Shown here piece by piece: positions 1 through 5,179 of a stretch of 5,798 nucleotides of DNA. Source of the DNA: a bacterium ADurb.Bin374 (GTDB taxonomy: Bacteria > Riflebacteria > Ozemobacteria > Ozemobacterales > Ozemobacteraceae); contig MWAR01000081.1 in NCBI GenBank assembly GCA_002068715.1, positions 1 through 5,798 on the forward strand, in the 5' to 3' direction. Every line of letters starts with the position of its first letter. Within the stretch, counting starts at the first letter, position 1. A model generated the notes under the pieces. The model made no database searches. It saw nothing but the letters and a program-made list of their open reading frames with translations, and had not been told where the DNA came from. The position numbers and the translations under genes are program-made.

Positions 1-453
1 CCCACCCTTCTTCGGGGGGGTGAACTTCACATGATAGGGGGCCGAGCAACCGCTGCAGGTTCGCCGTCCAGTGAGCCGTTCGATCAGGTCTTCGTCAGGA
101 ACGGTGATGGCGATCACGCCCGTGACGCCGCCGATCTTCGAAAGAGCCTTGTCGAGCTCCTGAGCCTGGCCGACCGTTCTCGGAAACCCGTCGAGGATGA
201 ACCCCGTCGAGCAGTCCGCGTCCTCGATGCGCTTGAGAAGCACCGAAAGAACGAGTTCGTCGGGAACGAGGCCGCCCGACGTCACGTATGACTGGACTTT
301 CTTTCCGAGCTCGGAACCGCTGGCGATGGCCGCACGAAGCATGTCGCCGGTGGACACCTGCGGAACACCGTAGGTGTCCACCATCATCTTCGCCTGCGTA
401 CCCTTCCCGGCGCCCGGAGGCCCCAGGAATATCAGGTTCAGCCGTTTGCTCAC
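1..453 (-). CDS. adk: Adenylate kinase, zinc-LID type (3' end cut by window edge)
   Basis: Cytoplasmic adenylate kinase, which interconverts ATP + AMP and 2 ADP. The first 151 codons are visible with no stop; the rest lies beyond base 1. Seen: the P-loop GPPGAGKGT at residues 11-19, the AMP-binding segment STGDMLRAA at 34-42, the FILDGFPRT motif at 85-93 (Asp88, Arg92), and the LID start GRR at 129-131 followed by CSGC at 133-136. This CxxC, then YHVKFTPP, matches the long form whose LID holds zinc through four cysteines; the second pair would lie off the window. The start is GTG at 453-451, overlapping the secY stop by 4 nt as GTGA. No ATG or other start lies nearby in frame before the P-loop, so GTG is the only sensible choice. 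There is no good SD upstream, which suggests translation coupled to secY. secY-adk is a common bacterial neighbour pair. Confidence 0.97.
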   Translation of the reverse strand, partial: MSKRLNLIFLGPPGAGKGTQAKMMVDTYGVPQVSTGDMLRAAIASGSELGKKVQSYVTSGGLVPDELVLSVLLKRIEDADCSTGFILDGFPRTVGQAQELDKALSKIGGVTGVIAITVPDEDLIERLTGRRTCSGCSAPYHVKFTPPKKGG

Positions 454-1757
454 CGCAGACCCCGCTTCTTCATGAAGCCCTCATAATGCCGGGTGACCAG
501 GTGGGACTCGAGCTGACGCATGGTGTCCATCGCGACGCCGACGACGATCAGCAACGCGGTTCCACCGAAGTAGAACTGGACGTTCATGACCTTGATCAGG
601 ATGTTCGGGATCACGGCGATGATCGCGAGGAAGATACCGCCGGCCAGCGTGATGCGGGACAGGGTCTTCTCGAGATAATCGACGGTCGGGCGGCCGGCGC
701 GGATGCCGGGGATGAAGCCGCCGTATTTCTTCATGTTGTCCGAGAGATCCTGGACGTTGAAGGTGATCGCGGTATAGAAGTAGGTGAAGAAAAGGATCAG
801 CGCCGCGTAGATCACGAGGTAACTGTAGCTGTTATAGTTGAAGATATTCAACAGCCAGAACACGATCGGGTTCTTCACCACTTCCTGCATGGATTCGAGG
901 CCCTGCACCCAGTTCGCGATCATCGAAGGGAACAGCAGGATCGAGCTCGCGAAGATGACCGGTATAACGCCGGCCTGGATGACGCGCAGCGGGATGAAGG
1001 TATTCTGCCCGCCGTAGACGCGGCGGCCGACGACTCGCTTCGCATACTGGACCGGGATCTTGCGAACGCCGTCCTGAACCGTGACGATCGCCATGATGAC
1101 CGAGACGATGATGATCAGAAGGAAGATCATCTTCACGACATCGTGCGCGTTGCCCGTGAACAGGACAGCCTGCTGGACGACGGCTTCCGGCAGTGACGCC
1201 AGGATGCCCGCCGTGATCAGGATCGATATCCCGTTTCCGATGCCTCGGCTCGTCATCTGTTCGCCAAGCCACATGATGAACGCGGTACCGGCCGTCAGCG
1301 TCGTCACGGCCATGAGCTTGAACCCGAAGCCGGGATTCGAGACGACCTGATACCGCTCCAGCATGAAGCTGATGCCGAACGCCTGCAGAGCGCCTATCAA
1401 GACCGTGCCGTAACGCGTATACTGGCTGATCAGCTTACGGCCCTCTTCGCCCTCTTCCTTGGCCAGGTGCTCGAGATACGGAATGACGTAGATCAGGAGC
1501 TGCATGATGATCGAGGCGTTGATGTAGGGCGCGATACCCAGAGCGAACACGGAGAACCGGCGCAGAGCACCGCCGGAGAACATGTTCAGGAAGCTCATCA
1601 GCTCAGACGTCGGAAGATTCTGGGTGAGCAGCTTCGCATCGATGCCGGGCGTCGGAATGTGCGTCCCGATCCGGAACACCACGATCATGCCGAGAGTGAA
1701 AAGGATGCGATTCCGGAGTTCCGGAATCTTCATCGAGTTTGATAGGCTCTGGAACAC
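450..1757 (-). CDS. secY: Preprotein translocase subunit SecY
   Basis: SecY, the channel-forming membrane subunit of SecYEG, which carries unfolded secretory proteins and inserts membrane proteins with SecA or the ribosome. The 435-residue length is typical. About ten membrane segments can be read, near residues 17-35, 68-92 (after the plug motif FSGGALRRFSVFALGI), 113-133, 148-165, 175-200, 208-228, 260-280, 308-332, 370-388 and 395-412. Family landmarks are GEQMTSRGIGNGISI at 165-179, YAKRVVGRR at 238-246, AGVIPVIFASS at 262-272, and GFIPGIRAGRPT at 347-358 in the cytoplasmic loop whose Arg (here Arg353) is needed for SecA function in E. coli. The start is GTG: the N-terminus MFQSLSNSMKIPELRNRI lines up with MFKTISNFM of Bacillus SecY, and a strong SD sits 5 nt before it, so the ATG at residue 9 is less likely. 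Odd: Ile260 stands where nearly all bacterial SecY proteins have Asn. Confidence 0.98.
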   Translation of the reverse strand: MFQSLSNSMKIPELRNRILFTLGMIVVFRIGTHIPTPGIDAKLLTQNLPTSELMSFLNMFSGGALRRFSVFALGIAPYINASIIMQLLIYVIPYLEHLAKEEGEEGRKLISQYTRYGTVLIGALQAFGISFMLERYQVVSNPGFGFKLMAVTTLTAGTAFIMWLGEQMTSRGIGNGISILITAGILASLPEAVVQQAVLFTGNAHDVVKMIFLLIIIVSVIMAIVTVQDGVRKIPVQYAKRVVGRRVYGGQNTFIPLRVIQAGVIPVIFASSILLFPSMIANWVQGLESMQEVVKNPIVFWLLNIFNYNSYSYLVIYAALILFFTYFYTAITFNVQDLSDNMKKYGGFIPGIRAGRPTVDYLEKTLSRITLAGGIFLAIIAVIPNILIKVMNVQFYFGGTALLIVVGVAMDTMRQLESHLVTRHYEGFMKKRGLR

Positions 1758-1759
1758 GT

Positions 1760-2206
1760 TCAGATCACCTCGGCCTTGCCACCGGCCTTCTCGATCTTGG
1801 CCTTGGCGGATTCGGAGAACTGGTGAGCCTGGACGGTGAGAGACTTGGTGATCTCACCACGGGCGAGGATCTTGACGGGGGCCGTCAGATTCTTCACGAG
1901 CCCCTTGTCGCACAGCATCTCGGGGGTGACCTTCGTACCGGCCTCGAAGATGTCGAGAGAGGCGAGGTTCACGACCGAGAAGATCACGCGATGCGGGCTG
2001 GTGAAGCCACGCTTGGGAAGGATGCGGGTGAGACGCATCTGACCGCCTTCGAACCCGGCGTAGGGATGCGGCTTGCCCGAGCGAGCGGTCTGGCCCTTGC
2101 CGCCGCGAGTGGATTCATTACCGTGGCCCGAACCTTTACCGCGACCGATGCGCTTGCGTTTGTGGGTCGAACCAGCTGCTTTTTTCAGATTGGCGAGATT
2201 CAACAT
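1760..2206 (-). CDS. rplO: 50S ribosomal protein uL15 (L15)
   Basis: uL15, a late-assembling large-subunit protein whose extended N-terminal arm threads into 23S rRNA. Its 148 residues match the usual bacterial length. Seen: a basic, glycine-rich arm with KRKRIGRGKGSGHGNESTRGGKG at about 16-38, GFEGGQM at 51-57, LPKRGF at 63-68, then the globular C-terminal domain with PVKILARGE at 110-118 and the family ending in which FSESAKAKIEKAGG (130-143) resembles the conserved H-x-F-S-x-x-A block. The ATG at 2206 has AAGGAG 11 nt upstream that overlaps the rpmD stop. The gene is followed after 2 nt by secY, the usual bacterial arrangement. Nothing in it looks damaged. Confidence 0.98.
   Translation of the reverse strand: MLNLANLKKAAGSTHKRKRIGRGKGSGHGNESTRGGKGQTARSGKPHPYAGFEGGQMRLTRILPKRGFTSPHRVIFSVVNLASLDIFEAGTKVTPEMLCDKGLVKNLTAPVKILARGEITKSLTVQAHQFSESAKAKIEKAGGKAEVI
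1763..1771 (-). promoter_or_regulatory. Ribosome binding site of secY inside the rplO end
   Basis: The transcript reads GAGGTGATC, nine bases in a row complementary to the usual 3' end of 16S rRNA. These bases are also the last three codons of rplO (Glu-Val-Ile), directly followed by its TGA stop. The GAGGTG core ends 8 nt before the GTG start of secY. This supports GTG over the later ATG as the start and implies that secY initiation and rplO termination occupy the same ribosome footprint. Confidence 0.8.
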
Positions 2207-2217
2207 GGTGACAATCT

Positions 2218-2224
2218 CTCCTTA
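2218..2224 (-). promoter_or_regulatory. Stop-SD fusion TAAGGAG, rpmD to rplO
   Basis: The rpmD stop TAA runs into AAGGAG, 11 nt before the rplO ATG at 2206, a slightly longer spacing than at the other three junctions. Confidence 0.7.
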
Positions 2225-2401
2225 CTTTACTTCAAGCCAGCGCTGCATCGCAGTGATCATTCCGAGAACCGCTTCGTTGGCGGGCAGAGTGACTTCCTGC
2301 TGGACGTGGCGGAGGCCAAGCGCCTTGATGGTGGCTTTCTGGCGCACGGTAGCCCCGATGGGGCTCTTGATGAGTTTGACGGTTACATTCTTGTTCGCCA
2401 T
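2222..2401 (-). CDS. rpmD: 50S ribosomal protein uL30 (L30)
   Basis: Small gene of 59 codons between rpsE and rplO, read directly from the sequence: it starts MANKNVTVKLIKSPIG and ends QRWLEVK before TAA. uL30 is a small large-subunit protein that binds 23S rRNA. The pattern VKLIKSPIG (8-16), the KALGLRHV stretch (26-33) and the hydrophobic helix AVLGMITAM (44-52) are family hallmarks, and the length is normal for bacteria. The ATG at 2401 lies 8 nt after AAGGAG, which overlaps the rpsE stop (TAAGGAG). Its position between uS5 and uL15 is canonical. The gene is absent from several bacterial groups, including CPR, chlamydiae and cyanobacteria, so its presence narrows the host. Confidence 0.97.
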   Translation of the reverse strand: MANKNVTVKLIKSPIGATVRQKATIKALGLRHVQQEVTLPANEAVLGMITAMQRWLEVK

Positions 2402-2409
2402 GATGCTGT

Positions 2410-2416
2410 CTCCTTA
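2410..2416 (-). promoter_or_regulatory. Stop-SD fusion TAAGGAG, rpsE to rpmD
   Basis: The rpsE stop TAA runs into AAGGAG, 8 nt before the rpmD ATG at 2401, which confirms the start of this small gene. Confidence 0.75.
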
Positions 2417-3001
2417 CCCCTTGATGACCTGGGTCGGGGTGACGCCGCGCATCTTCGCGACATCCGCCACGCTGCGCATCGACTTGAGAGCCTGAAGCGC
2501 GGCCTTGGCGACGTTCACCGGATTGTTCGAACCCACGCGCTTGGAAAGCATGTCCTTCACGCCGAGAGCTTCGGCAATGGCGCGGACAGCTCCGCCGGCG
2601 ATGACGCCGGTTCCGGCGGCGGCGGGCTTCATGATGACGGAGGAAGCGCCGAACTTGCCGACGTAGGGGTGGGTCAGCGTGCCCTTGTTGAGCGGCACGT
2701 TGATCAGGTGCTTCTTCGCCTGCTCGAGGCCCTTGCGAACTGCATCCGGAACGGCTTTCGCCTTGCCCAGAGCGATGCCCACGCGGCCCTTCTGGTCACC
2801 GACGCAAACAAGAACCGAGAAGCCGAAATGCCGGCCGCCCTTGACGGTCTTGCTGACGCGGTTCACAGCGATAATCTTTTCTACGAACTCGTTCTCGACC
2901 TGCTCGCGGTCACGGTCACGGCGCGGTCCGCGGTGATCGCGGTCGCGGCGCTCGCGGGGTTCGCGGGTCTCACGAGGATTAGCGGGGGTGTTGATCGTCA
3001 T
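2414..3001 (-). CDS. rpsE: 30S ribosomal protein uS5 (S5) with Arg/Asp-rich N-terminal tail
   Basis: uS5 binds 16S rRNA near the mRNA entry and decoding region and affects translational accuracy. Seen: the N-terminal RNA-binding domain with VNRVSKTVKGGRHFGFSVLV at 46-65 (the loop where spectinomycin-resistance changes occur in E. coli; its VSKTVKGGR is intact), GDQKGRVGIALGKAKAVPDA at 68-87, NKGTLTHP at 105-112, and the C-terminal domain with GTGVIAGGAVRA at 130-141 and the SNNPVNVAKA helix at 158-167. At 195 residues it is about 30 longer than the E. coli protein because of a charged tail at residues 8-34 made almost only of Arg, Asp, Glu and Pro. The ATG at 3001 has AAGGAG 8 nt upstream, overlapping the rplR stop, and no in-frame start lies between the tail and the core, so the tail is probably translated. 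Confidence 0.98.
   Translation of the reverse strand: MTINTPANPRETREPRERRDRDHRGPRRDRDREQVENEFVEKIIAVNRVSKTVKGGRHFGFSVLVCVGDQKGRVGIALGKAKAVPDAVRKGLEQAKKHLINVPLNKGTLTHPYVGKFGASSVIMKPAAAGTGVIAGGAVRAIAEALGVKDMLSKRVGSNNPVNVAKAALQALKSMRSVADVAKMRGVTPTQVIKG
2903..2970 (-). repeat. Degenerate short repeats encoding the uS5 Arg/Asp tail
   Basis: This stretch is made of imperfect 5-7 nt units of the type CGCGAC, CGTGAC and CGCGAG on the coding strand and gives repeated Arg-Asp and Arg-Glu dipeptides at roughly residues 11-33 of uS5. It is low-complexity coding sequence, not a mobile or CRISPR repeat. Unit copies differ by single bases. Such tracts can change length by slippage. Confidence 0.5.
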
Positions 3002-3009
3002 TTCATCTG

Positions 3010-3016
3010 CTCCTTA
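3010..3016 (-). promoter_or_regulatory. Stop-SD fusion TAAGGAG, rplR to rpsE
   Basis: The rplR stop TAA runs into AAGGAG, 8 nt before the rpsE ATG at 3001. This supports the rpsE start that includes the Arg/Asp-rich tail. Confidence 0.75.
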
Positions 3017-3382
3017 GAACTTCAGGCCGCCCGCCCTGGCACTCTCTGCCAGTTCCTTCACGCGACCGTGATAGCGGAATCCACCCTTGTCGAAAACCAC
3101 GGCAGTGATGCCCTTGGCCTTCGCGCGCTCGGCGATTCTTTCACCGACGGCTTTGGCGCCGGTCTTGTTCCCGCCGTTGACCTTCTTCTCGCGCATGTCC
3201 TTCTCGTTCGAGCTGGCGGCGACCAGGGTCGTCCCCTTCTCGTCGTCGATGATCTGCGCGTAGATGTGGTTGATACTGCGGAAAATGGCCAGGCGAGGCC
3301 GTTCCGCTGTGCCGGAGAAGTAAAAGCGGCTGCGCTTGTGGCGCCGTTCCCGCATTTCAGTCTTGTGGCTGACGCTACTCAT
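3014..3382 (-). CDS. rplR: 50S ribosomal protein uL18 (L18)
   Basis: uL18 binds 5S rRNA and, with uL5, anchors it in the central protuberance of the large subunit. Its 122 residues are normal. Seen: [14 protein letters not shown] at 23-36, [13 protein letters not shown] at 38-50, the LVAASS strand at 53-58, [18 protein letters not shown] around 79-96, and the C-terminal motif [19 protein letters not shown] at 99-117, a strong family signature. The ATG at 3382 is preceded by AAGGAG with 10 nt spacing. A second ATG at residue 10 is possible but has no such site. Odd: the basic helix before SGT reads RHKRSRFYF where many bacteria have a form like RHxRIRKKV, so two lysines are replaced by aromatic residues. 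The gap to rplF upstream (31 nt) is the second longest in the window. Confidence 0.97.
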   Translation of the reverse strand: MSSVSHKTEMRERRHKRSRFYFSGTAERPRLAIFRSINHIYAQIIDDEKGTTLVAASSNEKDMREKKVNGGNKTGAKAVGERIAERAKAKGITAVVFDKGGFRYHGRVKELAESARAGGLKF

Positions 3383-3413
3383 CGTTCCCTGACTCCTTCA
3401 GTATGCTGCGGCA
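3383..3413 (-). promoter_or_regulatory. rplF-rplR gap with SD and a small hairpin
   Basis: The 31-nt gap holds AAGGAG (3393-3398), 10 nt before the rplR ATG. Directly upstream lies the word AGCATACT (3400-3407), which also occurs in the rplX-rplE gap. A weak 4-bp stem, ATGC/GCAT with loop CGCA, spans 3403-3414 and touches the rplF stop. It is too weak and lacks the T-run needed for a terminator. Whether it regulates anything is unknown. Confidence 0.4.
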
Positions 3414-3959
3414 TTACGCTGCGAGCTTCTTGCCTTCCTTGATCCGGACGACTTCGCCGGCGTACTTGATGCCGGTGCCCTTGTAGTGCTCGGGCGGTCT
3501 GATGTTCCGGATGTCGGCGGCGACTTGTCCGACGATCTCCTTGTCGGGGCCGGAGACGATGATCTTGTTCTGGCCTTCGACCTTCAGGGTGACTTCCTTC
3601 GGAGACTCGAAATCGACCGAGTGCGAATACCCGACGTTCAGGGTGACCTTGTGAGCACCCTCGGACTTCGCCTTGTAGCCGACGCCGACGATCTCCAGTT
3701 CCTTGGCGAAGCCGGTGTGACAACCGGTCACCATGTTCTGCAGAAGACTGCGGACAAGGCCGAACTTCGCGCGAACGGCTTTCTCGCTGTTCTCGGGAAT
3801 CGTGCAGGTCAGATGATCTTTCTCTTTCACGATCGTGACTTCGGGGCACATCTCGCGCTTGAGCGTCCCCTGCTTGCCCTTGACCGTGACCACATGGCCG
3901 CTGAGAGTGACCTCAACGCCCTGCGGAATGATAACGGGTTTCTTGCCGATGCGTGACAT
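3414..3959 (-). CDS. rplF: 50S ribosomal protein uL6 (L6)
   Basis: uL6 sits at the base of the stalk near the sarcin-ricin loop and the factor-binding site. Its 181 residues are typical. Seen: the N-terminus MSRIGKKPVIIPQGVEV with the tandem beta domain entry VTVKGKQGTLKRE at 24-36, LVRSLLQNMVTGCHTGF around 68-84 linking the two repeats, LEIVGVGYKAK at 88-98, and the C-terminal signature RPPEHYKGTGIKYAGE at 154-169. The usual bacterial signature is PEPYKGKGI; here His158 and Thr162 replace Pro and Lys. The ATG at 3959 has a full AGGAGG 7 nt upstream, the strongest SD in the window. The gene lies 15 nt after the rpsH stop, in the canonical position. Confidence 0.98.
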   Translation of the reverse strand: MSRIGKKPVIIPQGVEVTLSGHVVTVKGKQGTLKREMCPEVTIVKEKDHLTCTIPENSEKAVRAKFGLVRSLLQNMVTGCHTGFAKELEIVGVGYKAKSEGAHKVTLNVGYSHSVDFESPKEVTLKVEGQNKIIVSGPDKEIVGQVAADIRNIRPPEHYKGTGIKYAGEVVRIKEGKKLAA

Positions 3960-3966
3960 TCTTCTT

Positions 3967-3972
3967 CCTCCT
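3967..3972 (-). promoter_or_regulatory. Strong ribosome binding site of rplF
   Basis: AGGAGG, a full SD core, lies 7 nt before the rplF ATG and just after the rpsH TAA (TAAGCAGGAGG). It fixes the rplF start and is the only complete AGGAGG at a start in this window. Confidence 0.85.
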
Positions 3973-3974
3973 GC

Positions 3975-4373
3975 TTACCAGACCTCGCAAAGGACCTCAC
4001 CACCGACACCGGCCTTGCGGGCCTCCTTGTCGGTCATGATACCCTTGGAGGTGGACAGAATCGCGACGCCGAGGCCACCGAGGACCTTCGGGACGGTCGC
4101 GACCGGCGAATAGATGCGGCGGCCGGGCTTGGAAACACGGCGCACGCCCTGCAGAATGCGGGCCTGCTTCTCGCCGAACTTGAGGAAGATCTTCAGGTTG
4201 AACTTGTTCTGGAACTTGTAATACCTGAAATCCCGGATGTAGCCTTCGCGCTTGAGCAGCTTCGCAATCTCGATCTTCATCTTGGAAGAAGGCATCTCGA
4301 CGCTTTCCTGCTTCACGACATTGGCGTTCCGGATGCGGGTCAGCATGTCGCCGATAGGATCAGTCATGCTCAT
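3975..4373 (-). CDS. rpsH: 30S ribosomal protein uS8 (S8)
   Basis: uS8 is a primary binder of 16S rRNA helix 21 and organises the central domain of the small subunit; in Gammaproteobacteria it also represses the spc operon by binding its mRNA near the rplE start. Its 132 residues match E. coli closely. Seen: MSMTDPIGDMLTRIRNA at the N-terminus, the MPSSKMKIEIAKLLKREGYI helix-strand at 27-46, RRVSKPGRRIY at 78-88, LPKV-like VPKVLGGLG at 94-102, and the RNA-binding signature STSKGIMTDKEARKAGVGGE at 107-126. The ATG at 4373 is preferred over the ATG two codons later because AAGGAG lies 8 nt before it (14 before the second) and because E. coli S8 also begins MSM. The SD overlaps the rpsN stop. 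Confidence 0.98.
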   Translation of the reverse strand: MSMTDPIGDMLTRIRNANVVKQESVEMPSSKMKIEIAKLLKREGYIRDFRYYKFQNKFNLKIFLKFGEKQARILQGVRRVSKPGRRIYSPVATVPKVLGGLGVAILSTSKGIMTDKEARKAGVGGEVLCEVW

Positions 4374-4381
4374 GATTCCGT

Positions 4382-4388
4382 CTCCTTA
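4382..4388 (-). promoter_or_regulatory. Stop-SD fusion TAAGGAG, rpsN to rpsH
   Basis: The rpsN stop TAA shares two bases with AAGGAG, the SD of rpsH, with 8 nt to its ATG. It is one of four identical TAAGGAG junctions in the window and suggests coupled termination and initiation. Confidence 0.75.
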
Positions 4389-4571
4389 CCAACTGGATTT
4401 CGTAATGCCCGGAATCTGACCCTTGGAAGCCAGGACCCGGAAGCAGATGCGGCACATCTGGAAATCACGCATGTAGCCGCGCGGGCGGCCGCAGATGTGG
4501 CAGCGATTGTAGTGACGCGTGGAAAACTTCGGTTCTCTCATCCATTTCTGGACCAACGAGGTCTTCGCCAT
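4386..4571 (-). CDS. rpsN: 30S ribosomal protein uS14, zinc-ribbon type (S14Z)
   Basis: uS14 is a late-assembling protein of the 30S head. This is the short 61-residue form with four zinc ligands, Cys24, Cys27, Cys40 and Cys43 ([20 protein letters not shown] pattern). Other family marks are the N-terminus [20 protein letters not shown] at 15-24, and the end [11 protein letters not shown]. The longer, cysteine-free form of about 100 residues seen in E. coli is not present here. The ATG at 4571 has TAGGAG 6 nt upstream, with a second SD-like GAGGAG fused to the rplE stop. Some genomes carry a zinc-free paralog elsewhere for zinc shortage; the window cannot show this. Confidence 0.98.
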   Translation of the reverse strand: MAKTSLVQKWMREPKFSTRHYNRCHICGRPRGYMRDFQMCRICFRVLASKGQIPGITKSSW

Positions 4572-4577
4572 ATGGAA

Positions 4578-4591
4578 CTCCTAACTCCTCA
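4578..4591 (-). promoter_or_regulatory. Double SD-like site before rpsN
   Basis: The transcript reads TGAGGAGTTAGGAG, where TGA is the rplE stop. The proximal TAGGAG ends 6 nt before the rpsN ATG; the distal GAGGAG ends 13 nt before it and is probably too far for direct use. A tandem pair may help a terminating ribosome restart on rpsN. Confidence 0.55.
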
Positions 4592-5179
4592 GCTCTTCTG
4601 TGCCTTGCGGAACGGCATGCCCAGCAGAGTGAGAAGCTCTCTGGCGTCGCCGTCGGTGCGGGCGGATGTGACGATCGTGATGTTCATGCCCTGGACCTTA
4701 TCGACGGAGTCGTATTTGATCTCAGGGAACACGAGCTGTTCCTGGAGGCCCATGCTGTAATTGCCCCGGCCGTCGAACGCCTTCGGCGAGAGACCGCGGA
4801 AGTCGCGGATGCGGGGAGTGACGATGGTGAACAGCTTGTCGAGAAAATAAAAGGCACGATCGCCGCGCAGCGTTACGCAGCATCCGATCGGCACGCCCTC
4901 GCGCAGCTTGAAGTTCGAGATCGACTTGCGCGCGCGGGTGACGACGGGCTTTTGTCCTGCGATCTGAGTCAGCTCCGCCACGGCAGCATCCAGAAGCTTG
5001 CCGTTCTGGGTGGCGGCACCGACGCCCATGTTGAGGACGACCTTGGTGATCCTCGGAACGGCCATCGGATTCTTGTGCTGCTCCAGAAGCTTCGGAGCAA
5101 CTTCCTTCTGATACTTCTCTTTCAGCCTTGGAATCGACTTGGTCCCCGACGCCGGGGCCCCTGAACTGGTCTTCGCCAT
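4589..5179 (-). CDS. rplE: 50S ribosomal protein uL5 (L5) with N-terminal extension
   Basis: uL5 binds 5S rRNA in the central protuberance and contacts the P-site tRNA and the 30S head. Seen: the core start [17 protein letters not shown] at 18-34, the family signature around [18 protein letters not shown] at 44-61, [21 protein letters not shown] at 75-95, [15 protein letters not shown] at 102-116, [22 protein letters not shown] at 121-142 (highly conserved), and LLGMPFRK at 185-192. At 196 residues it is about 15 longer than usual: residues 1-17 ([17 protein letters not shown]) precede the normal MxRLKEKY-like start. The ATG at 5179 has AAGGAG at 9 nt, and no other start exists before residue 40, so the extension seems real. 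It follows the longest gap in the window, 47 nt. Confidence 0.97.
   Translation of the reverse strand: MAKTSSGAPASGTKSIPRLKEKYQKEVAPKLLEQHKNPMAVPRITKVVLNMGVGAATQNGKLLDAAVAELTQIAGQKPVVTRARKSISNFKLREGVPIGCCVTLRGDRAFYFLDKLFTIVTPRIRDFRGLSPKAFDGRGNYSMGLQEQLVFPEIKYDSVDKVQGMNITIVTSARTDGDARELLTLLGMPFRKAQKS
5141..5160 (-). promoter_or_regulatory. GC-rich hairpin in rplE codons 7-13 (possible)
   Basis: On the transcript GGGCCCCG and CGGGGACC flank the loop GCGT, giving five GC pairs, one G-A mismatch and two more GC pairs. It begins about 20 nt after the rplE ATG, inside the codons of the uL5 N-terminal extension. The pairing is visible; any effect on initiation is inference, and GC-rich coding DNA can form such stems by chance. 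Confidence 0.4.

Noticed and set aside
14..20. Run of seven G near the start as a frameshift in adk
   Set aside because: The frame stays open and gives KFTPPKKGG after YHV, as expected for a zinc-type LID.
288..1196. A 302-codon plus-strand frame rich in Asp, Arg and His
   Set aside because: It is antisense to secY and adk, and its odd composition is the mirror of hydrophobic codons in a membrane protein.
3403..3414. Small ATGC/GCAT hairpin after rplF as a terminator
   Set aside because: The stem has four pairs and no T-run, and rplR follows at once with a good SD.
1739..3442. A 567-codon open frame on the plus strand
   Set aside because: It lies antisense to rplO, rpmD, rpsE and rplR, which have clear family matches and SD sites. 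Its translation has no recognisable domain; long antisense frames are expected in GC-rich coding DNA.
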